64,000 nt of DNA from Candidatus Aminicenantota bacterium. Lineage in GTDB: Bacteria > Acidobacteriota > Aminicenantia > Aminicenantales > Aminicenantaceae. This document shows positions 50,846 through 59,794 of the stretch, in pieces. A model generated the notes under the pieces. The model worked only from the letters and a program-made list of their open reading frames with translations. It was not told the DNA's origin and ran no database searches. How positions within the stretch are numbered: the stretch's first letter is position 1; every line of letters begins with the position of its first letter. The stretch is taken from assembly GCA_014727835.1 (NCBI GenBank), contig WJMT01000104.1:1-64000 (forward strand), given 5' to 3'. A program made the position numbers and the translations under genes.

Positions 50846-53800
50846 TTATTTAATGATGATCCGGGGGATATCGTTCTCCTCCAAAAGTTTCTCAAACCGG
50901 CCGATCTCATTCTCTATTAGGTTTTGAAATCTCTTTTCCGCCTTAGATAGCTGAATGTCAAGGTCTTCATATCTTTGATAAACAGCTTGGGTGGGCTTGG
51001 AATCCTGAGAATGAACTGCTGAATATAAGTAAGCAAGCTGATTGTCCAGCTTGACCTGATAATTGATGGGGTCCTGTCTGCTTTCGTTTTTGGTCTGAAT
51101 CAGCTCCTGCTCCAGAGAGTTTAATTTTTTCAATAAGTCATCAGCAGAATTTTTAACCACTTCTTTGAAACCTGCTTTAACAGCCCTTGACGAGAGGCTT
51201 TGCACCTGCTCCCTGATATCACGTATTTTCTTTATCAAATCATGACTCAGTGTAAACTTTTGACCCACTTTGACCTGAAGGTCAAACTGCTCTTTGAGGT
51301 CTTCAACGGTGATGTCTTCCCATCTGGGATCTTTCAAGACTCTAAAGTTCCGCACCTGTTTCTCCTGTCCACATGTCAGCCGGACTTTGTAGGTCCCCGG
51401 AACTGCTTTGGGTCCTCCGGTATAGCTCAGTGAAATCACAGCTTCCTTGATTTTTTCAGGCGCTTTGTGAGTCAAGTTCCATGTGAACTGATTCATTCCT
51501 TTTTCAGTCTTGATCTTATCAAAAGTCCGGATCACATGGTTGTCCTGGTCCAGGACCTCGATTTTCACAGACTCTGGTTTGTCTTTCAGATAATAATACA
51601 CTGACAACCGTGAAAGAGGGCCTCTTACTTGGGTCCGGTAAACCTTTTCCGGCTGGAACAAAACAGCCTCTTCTTCTGCCATTGCTTTTTCAAGCTGTCC
51701 CAGAACAGACAAATCATCCAGTATCCAGAATCCTCTCCCCTGGGTGGAAACAATCAAATCCTGGTCATACACCATCAGATCCGTGACCGGAGTCACAGGC
51801 AGGTTGAGCTGCAGTTCCTGCCAGTGCTTTCCGTCATCAAAAGAGACAAACATCCCAAATTCAGTCCCGGCGTACAAAAGACCTCTCCTGTCAGGATCTT
51901 CCCGAACCGCTCTCACGAAATAATCTTCCGGTATGCCGTTTTTTCCGTCTGTGAGCAGGGCCCAGGACCGGCCGTAATCATCGGTCCTGAAAACATAGGG
52001 ATGAAAGTCATTGTCTCTGTACCTGTATACAGCCATAAGCACCTGTCCCGGGTATTTGGAGGACACATCAAACATATTGATTGTCCCCTCTTTAGGCATG
52101 TTCTTGGGAGTGACATTATTCCAGGTCTGGCCTCCGTCTTTAGAGACGTGAACCAGTCCGTCATCAGAGCCGGTCCACAGAACTCCTTTCTCAAGGGGAG
52201 ACTCCTCAAAGGCAAAAATAGTGCTATAGGTCTCCACTCCGGTGCAGTCATGCTGGATGGGGCCTCCAGCCCGCCCCAAGTAATCATCGATATTTTGAGT
52301 CAGGTCAGGGCTGATCACTTCCCAGATCTGTCCCTCGTCTGTGGACCGATGCACATAATTGGATGTGATGTAAAGCACATCAGAGTCATGAGGGGAAATC
52401 CTTATGGGAAAATTCCACTGGAATCTATACTTGAGGTCGCGGCCGGCGATCCCGTCATCCAGTTCAGGATAGGCATTGATTCTCTTATAATGTCCTCTTT
52501 TTCTATCCAAACGGGTCAATATGCCGATATAGTTTCCTGCATATATGATGTCCGGGTCTCTGGGGTCCACAGCAACGTGACCGCTTTCACCGCCGCCGAC
52601 CGCATAAAAATCCTGATTCGGCCTCCCCTGGCTGGATAAAGATAAGGATGAGTTATCCTGCTGACAGCCGTAGACACGGTATGGAAATTGATGGTCCACA
52701 CTGAGCCGGTATATCTCTGCAGTGGGCTGACTGCTTTGAGAGGACCAGGAACGGCCGCCGTTGTAAGTGACATTGGCACCTCCGTCATTGCTCTGGATCA
52801 TGATATCCGGGTTATGGGGATTGATCCACAGACAGTGGTTATCTCCGTGCGGTGTTCGGATGCGCCTGAAGTCCTCTCCATCATTCAGGGATTTATAAAA
52901 TCCGGTATTAAGAACATAGACCGTATGTTCATTCACCGGGTCAGCAAAAATTCTGGAGTAATACCAGGCCCGCTGGCGGAAGCGGTGATCCCTGTTGATT
53001 CTCCTCCACTTCTTTCCGCCGTTTTCAGAAAGGTATATGCCGCCTTTTTTTTCATCTGCAGACTCTTGGATCACCCAAACTCTCATCGGATTCACAGGAG
53101 AAACCGCCACTCCGACCCGGCCCACCACACCTGTGGGCAGCCCTCCTTTGAGCTGATTCCAGGTCTCACCGCCGTCTGTGGTCTTGTACACTCCTCCGTG
53201 TTCTCCACCATCAATCAGAGTCCAGGGCTTTCGTTCTGCCTGCCACATCCCCGCATACAAGATCCGAGGATTGTTCGGATCCATAACCATATCCACACAT
53301 CCTGTCCGGTCATCAACGAAGAGGACTTTTTCCCAACTCTCTCCTCCATCCAGAGTGCGAAAAACTCCTCTCTCCGGACCGGGTCCGAAAATGTTTCCCA
53401 GCACTGCCGCATAAACCACATCAGGGTCCTTGGGATGGATCTGGATCTTTCCGATCTGAGCTTCGGTTTCCAGGCCCTTGAGCTCCCATGTCTGTCCTCC
53501 GTCAGCGGATTTGTAGATTCCTCTGCCTGTGGATATGTTGCCCCGCGGACTGGCAGACCCGGTCCCCACATACATGACATTGGGATCAGATAGAGCCACT
53601 TCAATGGAACCGATGGAGGCGACTTGAAAGAAACCATCAGAAATATTGGTCCAGTGGATGCCTCCGTCTGTGGTCTTCCAAACTCCGCCGCCTGTAGAGC
53701 CCATGAAAAAAGTGTATTTCTCATCCGGAACTCCGGTCACTGCGGTGACCCGGCCTCCTCTGTAAGGGCCGATGAAACGGTATTCTAAATTTTTAAATAG

Positions 53801-53914
53801 AACCGGATCCATGGTTTCAGGGGTGTTTTTCGAAAGAGAAATCCCGTTGAAAAACAGCGCTGATCCAATCAAAATAACAAAAATTGTGATGTATTTTTTT
53901 GGTTTTTGAGTCAT
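50846..53914 (-). CDS. VPS10/BNR-type giant beta-propeller exported protein
   Basis: 1022 residues. Signal peptide ITIFVILIGSALFFNGISLS. Residues 40-770 carry a dozen or more BNR/Asp-box sequences 'S.DGG.TW' (TTDGGIHWTN, SADGGQTWEL, TLDGGESWEK, TTDGGETWNQ, SKDGGQTWNN, FDDGKHWQEL), folding as sortilin-like (VPS10) propellers. The end (about 800-1020) has a CARDB/FlgD-like strand region (FTWNLTHKAP) and a helical coiled coil (EQELIQTKNESRQDP). Such proteins are very common in Acidobacteriota and Bacteroidetes and are often called 'glycosyl hydrolase', but no sialidase catalytic residues are evident. Followed by 53 bp by the sugar-isomerase-like gene upstream on the same strand. Confidence 0.88.
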   Translation of the reverse strand: MTQKPKKYITIFVILIGSALFFNGISLSKNTPETMDPVLFKNLEYRFIGPYRGGRVTAVTGVPDEKYTFFMGSTGGGVWKTTDGGIHWTNISDGFFQVASIGSIEVALSDPNVMYVGTGSASPRGNISTGRGIYKSADGGQTWELKGLETEAQIGKIQIHPKDPDVVYAAVLGNIFGPGPERGVFRTLDGGESWEKVLFVDDRTGCVDMVMDPNNPRILYAGMWQAERKPWTLIDGGEHGGVYKTTDGGETWNQLKGGLPTGVVGRVGVAVSPVNPMRVWVIQESADEKKGGIYLSENGGKKWRRINRDHRFRQRAWYYSRIFADPVNEHTVYVLNTGFYKSLNDGEDFRRIRTPHGDNHCLWINPHNPDIMIQSNDGGANVTYNGGRSWSSQSSQPTAEIYRLSVDHQFPYRVYGCQQDNSSLSLSSQGRPNQDFYAVGGGESGHVAVDPRDPDIIYAGNYIGILTRLDRKRGHYKRINAYPELDDGIAGRDLKYRFQWNFPIRISPHDSDVLYITSNYVHRSTDEGQIWEVISPDLTQNIDDYLGRAGGPIQHDCTGVETYSTIFAFEESPLEKGVLWTGSDDGLVHVSKDGGQTWNNVTPKNMPKEGTINMFDVSSKYPGQVLMAVYRYRDNDFHPYVFRTDDYGRSWALLTDGKNGIPEDYFVRAVREDPDRRGLLYAGTEFGMFVSFDDGKHWQELQLNLPVTPVTDLMVYDQDLIVSTQGRGFWILDDLSVLGQLEKAMAEEEAVLFQPEKVYRTQVRGPLSRLSVYYYLKDKPESVKIEVLDQDNHVIRTFDKIKTEKGMNQFTWNLTHKAPEKIKEAVISLSYTGGPKAVPGTYKVRLTCGQEKQVRNFRVLKDPRWEDITVEDLKEQFDLQVKVGQKFTLSHDLIKKIRDIREQVQSLSSRAVKAGFKEVVKNSADDLLKKLNSLEQELIQTKNESRQDPINYQVKLDNQLAYLYSAVHSQDSKPTQAVYQRYEDLDIQLSKAEKRFQNLIENEIGRFEKLLEENDIPRIIIK

Positions 53915-53966
53915 AAATTATCTTCCTTTCCCCATTCTGGGTTTTTCGATTTTTCTGTTCCGCTGC

Positions 53967-55511
53967 TCAGGAAAGCATTTCCCAATGAATATTTTTTCTC
54001 CTTAAAGCATAACCGACCTCCCGGAAATACTGGCCGTACCCTGTCATCCAGTGGAAACCTTTCATCTTTTCAGCCACCCGTCTGTCAGAGCATTCATAAC
54101 CCACATCTATCTGTGATCGACATATGTCCATAAAAGGGGAATCCAGGATCTTTCCGCTGAGTCCGAGCCATTTTTGAGAGGCAAAGTCTGGAATGATGTT
54201 GGTCAGCTCCTGGCCTTTCATCATCTCCACCTTAGGTGCGGCTCCGTAATCTGATTCAAAATGAGTCAGGATGCGAACCGGCTCCAGAGTCTTTCCGTTC
54301 ATTTTCCGGGGCGCTGTACAATGGGCTAAGGTGATGACTCCGTTATGAGGAAAGGTCGGATCATTGAGAAATACAGGCTTTCCTGAAATGTGAGCCAGCA
54401 GGACTCCGGCTGGAATCACCACAAAATCAGATTCACAGAAAGCCAGATAACCCGAGTCATTCAACAGGCTTAGAGTCAAGCAAGCCGATGTTTCGGCCAG
54501 AGGCATGATGGTTCCCATACATCCCCTTATGGTCACTGCTCTGCATTCTGCTTTATTCATGAGCTTTCTGAAAACCTCTTCCAGAAGAAAGGCATTGTCA
54601 ACAAAAGAATGCTTGGTTTCCAGCCGCACTTGAGGATTCCGGACATACTGTCGGGCTCTGGACTCAGCTCTGTTCACAGCGGTTTTGTCTGCTCTGGCCT
54701 CTGTGATCAATGCTCCCAGTTCCCTATAAGATACGGTCCGGATGTCATATTTCCATTTCTCCCGGACCAGCCCGGGCACCACTCCTTTGGGCTGGGACCA
54801 GGCTCCGGGCCCTCCAACGGCTAAAATCCTGGTGTTGAGTGCATTTTTCAGTCCGCACAGAGAGCGGAGACGCCACAAGATTTCTGAGGTATCATCAATG
54901 ACCACGTCCTCATAGGTGATTCCTTTAATTGATAAGGCATCTGTGTGCTGTCTCAAATAGCGGGGACTGATGATCTCATACCAGAGATACACCGGGCCTG
55001 ATCTGTGCCGGCAGAAAAAGATCATGTCTTTTCCGAGTTCATGGATGGCATCAAAAATGTCCATCCACCCCCCGGCCGCATAGATGAGAAACACATCCAC
55101 ATCAGATGAATCCTGCAGTCTGAAGACTTCATCCTTACTTTGGATGCCCACAATGGATTTGATGCTTAGAGGATAATCCGCTTCCTTTTGAATATGTGTG
55201 AGCTCTTTTTTGATTCGAATTCTCTCCTGTTCTGCATCCTGTTTATTTTGAATACCGCCCCAGGCTCTCCAGCTTCTCTGGGGTTGCGGTTTGGGAACAG
55301 AATAAGTGAGAACGGGCTGCACAACCAAAGGAGACCGGGAGAAAAGAGGGGATTTTGTATTTGTATCGGAAGTCAAGCTGTTCCAGGAAAGCTTCCCCAA
55401 AGCTGAACCGGCTAAAGCTACAGCTCCCATCCGGTTTAGAAAATTCCGCCTCGAAATCCCTTCATGGAAAACGCTTTTCTTTCTTTTTTGAATTTCTTTT
55501 AATGAAGACAT
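53967..55511 (-). CDS. Tat-exported sugar-isomerase-like (L-fucose isomerase fold) protein
   Basis: 514 residues. Twin-arginine signal SRRNFLNRMGAVALAGSALG (Arg21-Arg22), so it is exported folded. The mature part resembles the L-fucose/L-arabinose isomerase-type proteins: VFLIYAAGGWMDIFDAI, an ILAVGGPGAW segment, RTVSYRELGALI, and late IPAGVLLAHISGKPVFLNDPTFPHNG and CHCTAPRKMNG-like (AHCTAPRKMNGKTLEPV) as in the C-terminal domain of such enzymes. A metal-dependent ketol isomerase in the periplasm would be unusual; the protein may act on carbohydrate or as a binding protein. Followed by the VPS10 gene 52 bp later. Confidence 0.75.
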   Translation of the reverse strand: MSSLKEIQKRKKSVFHEGISRRNFLNRMGAVALAGSALGKLSWNSLTSDTNTKSPLFSRSPLVVQPVLTYSVPKPQPQRSWRAWGGIQNKQDAEQERIRIKKELTHIQKEADYPLSIKSIVGIQSKDEVFRLQDSSDVDVFLIYAAGGWMDIFDAIHELGKDMIFFCRHRSGPVYLWYEIISPRYLRQHTDALSIKGITYEDVVIDDTSEILWRLRSLCGLKNALNTRILAVGGPGAWSQPKGVVPGLVREKWKYDIRTVSYRELGALITEARADKTAVNRAESRARQYVRNPQVRLETKHSFVDNAFLLEEVFRKLMNKAECRAVTIRGCMGTIMPLAETSACLTLSLLNDSGYLAFCESDFVVIPAGVLLAHISGKPVFLNDPTFPHNGVITLAHCTAPRKMNGKTLEPVRILTHFESDYGAAPKVEMMKGQELTNIIPDFASQKWLGLSGKILDSPFMDICRSQIDVGYECSDRRVAEKMKGFHWMTGYGQYFREVGYALRRKNIHWEMLS

Positions 55512-55669
55512 GAAAACTCCCTTTTTAAATGAGAATCAGAAAAACAATGTGTCATAATACCTGATCCCAAATGATATATTCCAAACACATCTCCCGTCAA
55601 CACAAAACTCCATCCAAACATCTTGCTCATATTCCCGCTTCATAAAAATGTAAAGAGTATCAAAAAAGA

Positions 55670-55678
55670 TGTTATAAT
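55670..55678 (+). promoter_or_regulatory. Extended -10 promoter of barrel gene
   Basis: TGTTATAAT (TG-N-TATAAT), 53 bp before ATG 55731. The 219-bp divergent gap (55512-55730) holds nothing else recognisable. Confidence 0.5.
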
Positions 55679-55730
55679 GATGGTCTGCTTAGAGCCACAG
55701 CTTAATTATCTTTATTATCAGGAGGAAAAG

Positions 55731-56351
55731 ATGAGCCAAAAAACAAAATGCTTTTTAGCCATTGGAACAGCCTTATTGTTGAATGCGGCTATGATGGCTC
55801 AAAGTCCTCAAAGCAGCGCACACATAAACGGCGGCTGGAGCTGGATGCTGGAAGACACTCTGGATTCCGGATTGAAAACGGGATTCGGATTTTCACTTCC
55901 TCTGCTGAACAAGACAACAGCAACTTTTGACTTCGGATACTGGAAAAGCACTGTACATCAGAAACCAAATATGCTTTTCAATGGAACCTTAAGCATGGCT
56001 CCTTTTCAGGTATCCTTAAATTACTATTTCTTTGAAAAAAAAAGAGTCAATCCTTATGTGTTTGGAGGAACCGGAATTGTGTTCACACACTTTGAAATGG
56101 AAGATATAGTGACCATTCCTGAAGTTTCCATCAGCCAGAACGTCAAAAACGGAATCAGCTTTCACGCCGGAGCCGGATCTCTTTTCAGAATGAAAAAGAA
56201 CTTAGCATTCTACGCAGAAGTGTGTTTTTTTTACAGAAGAGGAAAAGCCACCACTACTATGGAGGATATGAATTTTGGAAGGTCAACTGAAGATTTCAAC
56301 TTGAATCTCAATTCCCTTGCTTTCAGCATAGGGATCAAATATTTCCTTTAG
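55731..56351 (+). CDS. Small outer-membrane beta-barrel protein
   Basis: 206 residues. AGGAGG (55720-55725) selects ATG 55731. Signal peptide KTKCFLAIGTALLLNAAMMAQ. The remainder is a succession of eight amphipathic strands (GLKTGFGFSLPLL, TATFDFGYWKS, FQVSLNYYFF, PYVFGGTGIVFTHF, GISFHAGAGSLFRM, LAFYAEVCFFYRR, NSLAFSIGIKYFL) as in OmpA/OmpX-type barrels. Strand seven of the Tyr-Phe-rich kind and the hydrophobic C-terminus support outer-membrane location. Convergent with the REC-PAS-PAS gene (7 bp gap). Confidence 0.82.
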   Translation: MSQKTKCFLAIGTALLLNAAMMAQSPQSSAHINGGWSWMLEDTLDSGLKTGFGFSLPLLNKTTATFDFGYWKSTVHQKPNMLFNGTLSMAPFQVSLNYYFFEKKRVNPYVFGGTGIVFTHFEMEDIVTIPEVSISQNVKNGISFHAGAGSLFRMKKNLAFYAEVCFFYRRGKATTTMEDMNFGRSTEDFNLNLNSLAFSIGIKYFL

Positions 56352-56358
56352 ATTCAAA

Positions 56359-57504
56359 TCAGTGTTTCTGTGAAACATCCCGGACAATGCTCTGGATAAA
56401 CAAAGGATTCCCCTTTGAATCTGAGATCAGTGACAGATTGACCTCCACCGGAACTGTGGTCCCATCTTTTTTTATGATGGTCCGCTTATAGACCGGAATG
56501 GATTTTTTCTTCTTGATCTCCTCTAATTTGCCAAATGCATTTTTTTGTTCTGATTCAGCGATCAGATCTCTAAACCGTTTCCCTTTGAGTTCTTCTCTTG
56601 TGTATCCCAGCAGATCAGCTGCTTTTTGATTGAAATCAATCTGGAGGCCTTCTGGGCTCATCAAAAAGACCGCATCATTGGAGTATTCAAAAAGAGCCCG
56701 GTATTTTCGTTCTGACTCTTTGAGTTTCTCCTGAATCCTTTTCTGTTCTGTGATATCCCGAATAAATCCTTGATATCCTGAAATCTTTCCGGATGCATCC
56801 CTCCAAATCGTGGCTGTGATCAGACAATCCATAAGTGAACCGGATTTGGTTTTCAATGATACAGGATAGTCTTTGATGAACCCTTTGGACTCGATTTTTC
56901 TCTGGATTTTTTCTCTGTCATCCGGATCTTTGTAAAGCCCCTTCACATCATATTTTTTTAACTCATCTGATGAATATCCAAACATTTCTAAAAAAGCGGG
57001 GTTGGCATCTTGAATGTACCGTTTTTTAGTGGATATATAAATGGCTTCTTTGGACAACTCAAACAGGTTCCTGAATTTCTGCTCACTCGCGCTGAGTTCT
57101 TTTTGAATATGATGTTTGTAAAGAGCCGTCTCAACTGTCGTCACGAGATCCTTATCTTCAGCCGGTTTATATATGTATCCGAACGGGCCCGTGCTTTTGG
57201 CTCTCTGAAATGTTTGTTCATCGCCCATTGCAGTCAGATAAACAACCGGCACATCATATTCTCCCTGAATGGCCCGGGCTGTTTCTATGCCATCCATCCT
57301 GCCTGCCAATTTGATATCCAAAAGCACCAAGTCAGGCTTGAAAGAGTCTATTTTTTTGAGGGCTTCTTCACCTGTGGGAAACACATCAGATACAAAAAAT
57401 CCCCGGTATTCCAAGAGCTGTTTGATGTCACTTCCTACAATGGCTTCATCTTCCACAAGGAGAATTCTATTGGAACCTTTCCTTTTGTTTTGTTGGGATT
57501 TCAT
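56359..57504 (-). CDS. Receiver-PAS-PAS protein without output domain
   Basis: 381 residues. N-terminal receiver domain (ILLVEDEAIVGSDIKQLLE; phospho-acceptor Asp in LVLLDIKLAGRMDG; conserved Thr/Lys in VVYLTAMGD and GYIYKPAE), then two PAS domains (about 145-260 and 265-381) ending in FIRDITEQKRI and SIVRDVSQKH. The chain stops right after the second PAS, where relatives continue into a HisKA_2 or GGDEF domain. It could be a natural short version, a phosphorelay intermediate for the HisKA_2 kinase at 27318, or a C-terminally truncated gene. No strong ribosome binding site is seen before ATG 57504. Confidence 0.85.
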   Translation of the reverse strand: MKSQQNKRKGSNRILLVEDEAIVGSDIKQLLEYRGFFVSDVFPTGEEALKKIDSFKPDLVLLDIKLAGRMDGIETARAIQGEYDVPVVYLTAMGDEQTFQRAKSTGPFGYIYKPAEDKDLVTTVETALYKHHIQKELSASEQKFRNLFELSKEAIYISTKKRYIQDANPAFLEMFGYSSDELKKYDVKGLYKDPDDREKIQRKIESKGFIKDYPVSLKTKSGSLMDCLITATIWRDASGKISGYQGFIRDITEQKRIQEKLKESERKYRALFEYSNDAVFLMSPEGLQIDFNQKAADLLGYTREELKGKRFRDLIAESEQKNAFGKLEEIKKKKSIPVYKRTIIKKDGTTVPVEVNLSLISDSKGNPLFIQSIVRDVSQKH

Positions 57505-57577
57505 TTGAAATTTTTATTTTAATACAATGCGCCTTTGATTTCAATTTCAAACCAACTTTGTTTCCGCATTTTTTCTC

Positions 57578-57606
57578 TTGAATAATAACTCACATTTGAA
57601 TATGAT
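57578..57606 (+). promoter_or_regulatory. Sigma70-type promoter of oligopeptidase gene
   Basis: TTGAAT (57578-57583), 17-bp spacer, TATGAT (57601-57606), 36 bp before ATG 57642. Confidence 0.6.
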
Positions 57607-57641
57607 TTTCTCTCAAAAAGGATTTATCAAGGAGGTTGCAA

Positions 57642-59789
57642 ATGTTTCATTGCTTAAACCGGAGAAAAAAACCCAAAATTTTGCTGTTCGTTATCATGGC
57701 TGGCTTCATATTGATGTTTGGCTGCGAGAAGAACAAAACTGAGGAGTCTCCGATGCCCCCAAAAGCTGAAAAAATACCTAAAGAATTAACCCTCCATGGT
57801 GACACCCGGATCGATCCTTACTATTGGATGAATCAAAGGGAAGATCCTAAAGTCATCGAACACCTCAAAGCAGAAAACGCGTATACCGAAGCGGTCATGG
57901 AGCACACCAAAGAACTCCAGGACAAACTGTACAATGAGATCATCGGTCGGATCAAAAAGACCGATATGTCCGTGCCCTATTTTGAGAATGGTTATTACTA
58001 TTACAGCCGGTATGAAGAAGGAGACGATTATCCTGTTTATGCCAGAAAAAAAGAAAGCCTGGATGCAGAAGAAGAAATCATGCTGGATGTCCAGGACATG
58101 GCTGAAGGGCATTCATTCTACAGTGTCACAGGATTGAGTGTCAGCCCCAATAACCAATATCTGTCCTATGGCGTGGATACAGTCAGCCGGAGAAAATACA
58201 CCATCCACATCAAAGACCTGACCACTGGAGATATTCTGCAAGATGAGATTCCCACTACTACGGGCCGGGCTGTCTGGGCTAATGATAACAAAACCCTATT
58301 CTACACCACTAAAGACGACACTCTCAGGGCTTTCAAAATATTCCGGCATATCCTGGGAACAGACCTATCCCAGGATGTTGAAATCTATCATGAAAAGGAC
58401 AACACGTTTTCCACCACCATCTACAAAACAAAATCAGACCGATTCCTTATCATCGCCTCTTATCAGACTTTATCCACAGAGATGCGATATCTGGATGCGG
58501 ATGATCCTCTGGGAGAATTTCAGGTTTTCCAAGAAAGAGAAAAAGACCATGAATATTCCATCTCTCATTACAAAGACAAATTTTACATTGTCACCAATTG
58601 GCAAGCCAAAAATTTCCGGCTCATGGAGACAGAGGTCAATCAAACAGAAAAATCCAACTGGAAGGAAGTCCTGCCTCACCGCAAGAAAGTCCTGCTCAAC
58701 GGCATTGATGTGTTTGAAGACTATTTGGTGCTGAATGAACGGAAAGATGGACTCCGGCAGATCCGGATTATGGATCAATCTCTTGATACGGACCAATACA
58801 TTCCATTTGAAGAGGAAGCATATGTGGCTTATCCCACCAGCAATCCTGAGTTTGATACCCAAACTCTGCGCTATTCATATTCCTCTCTCACCACTCCGCG
58901 TTCGGTCTATGACTACAACATGAAAACCGGGGAAAAAATCCTGTTGAAGCAGCAGGAAGTCTTAGGGGATTTTGATCCTCATCATTACCAAAGCAAACGC
59001 CTCACAGCCACAGCCCGAGACGGTGCACAGATCCCCATATCAATGGTCTATAGGAAAGGATTGACCCGAGACAGCAACAATCCCCTTCTTCTCTATGGTT
59101 ACGGATCCTATGGAGCCAGCATGGATCCGAGTTTCAGATCAGACAGACTGAGCCTCTTAGACAGAGGATTCATCTATGCCATGGCTCACATCAGGGGAGG
59201 TTCAGAAATGGGAAGAGACTGGTATGAGCAGGGAAAACTCCTGAACAAGAAAAACACCTTCACTGATTTTATTGATTGTGGCGAGTTCCTCATTGAAGAA
59301 GAGTACACCAATCCGGATATGCTTTTTGCCATGGGAGGCAGCGCCGGCGGCCTGCTCATGGGGGCTGTGCTCAATATGAGGCCCGGGCTATGGAAAGGAG
59401 TGATCGCTGCTGTTCCCTGGGTGGACGTGGTGACCACTATGCTGGATGAAAGCATTCCCCTGACCACCGGTGAATTCGATGAATGGGGAAATCCCAAGGA
59501 CAAACAGTACTATGATTATATGCTCTCTTATTCCCCTTATGATAATGTCAAAGCTCAAGATTATCCTGCTATCCTAGTAACCACAGGACTTCATGATTCT
59601 CAGGTCCAATATTTCGAGCCCACCAAATGGGTGGCCAAATTGAGAGATTTGAAAACAGATGACAATCGCATTATTTTGGATGTAGACATGGAATCAGGTC
59701 ACGGAGGAGCATCAGGCCGCTTTAAGCGCTACAAAAGGACCGCATTGGAATATGCTTTTATGCTTGACCTGATAGGCATTTCTGAATAA
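57642..59789 (+). CDS. Lipoprotein S9A prolyl oligopeptidase/oligopeptidase B
   Basis: 715 residues from ATG 57642 (GGAGG 57631-57635, six-base spacing). Lipoprotein signal LLFVIMAGFILMFGC (Cys28). The propeller domain (about 85-430) begins with the family's HGDTRIDPYYWMNQREDP; the catalytic domain has Ser567 (GGSAGGLL), Asp652 (GLHDSQV) and His687 (SGHGGASG), with YGYGSYG and RGGSEMGRDWYEQG upstream. Oligopeptidase B cleaves short peptides after basic residues; prolyl oligopeptidases after Pro. The full length and intact triad suggest an active, envelope-anchored peptidase. Converges with the next gene (5 bp gap). Confidence 0.93.
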   Translation: MFHCLNRRKKPKILLFVIMAGFILMFGCEKNKTEESPMPPKAEKIPKELTLHGDTRIDPYYWMNQREDPKVIEHLKAENAYTEAVMEHTKELQDKLYNEIIGRIKKTDMSVPYFENGYYYYSRYEEGDDYPVYARKKESLDAEEEIMLDVQDMAEGHSFYSVTGLSVSPNNQYLSYGVDTVSRRKYTIHIKDLTTGDILQDEIPTTTGRAVWANDNKTLFYTTKDDTLRAFKIFRHILGTDLSQDVEIYHEKDNTFSTTIYKTKSDRFLIIASYQTLSTEMRYLDADDPLGEFQVFQEREKDHEYSISHYKDKFYIVTNWQAKNFRLMETEVNQTEKSNWKEVLPHRKKVLLNGIDVFEDYLVLNERKDGLRQIRIMDQSLDTDQYIPFEEEAYVAYPTSNPEFDTQTLRYSYSSLTTPRSVYDYNMKTGEKILLKQQEVLGDFDPHHYQSKRLTATARDGAQIPISMVYRKGLTRDSNNPLLLYGYGSYGASMDPSFRSDRLSLLDRGFIYAMAHIRGGSEMGRDWYEQGKLLNKKNTFTDFIDCGEFLIEEEYTNPDMLFAMGGSAGGLLMGAVLNMRPGLWKGVIAAVPWVDVVTTMLDESIPLTTGEFDEWGNPKDKQYYDYMLSYSPYDNVKAQDYPAILVTTGLHDSQVQYFEPTKWVAKLRDLKTDDNRIILDVDMESGHGGASGRFKRYKRTALEYAFMLDLIGISE

Positions 59790-59794
59790 CCGGT

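Noticed and set aside
51629-52639. 336-codon plus-strand frame opposite the VPS10 gene
   Set aside because: Antisense to a clear BNR repeat gene; the long open frame follows from the repeat codon pattern.
52688-53593. 301-codon plus-strand frame opposite the VPS10 gene
   Set aside because: Same reason: a shadow of the repeated Asp-box codons, without a start signal.
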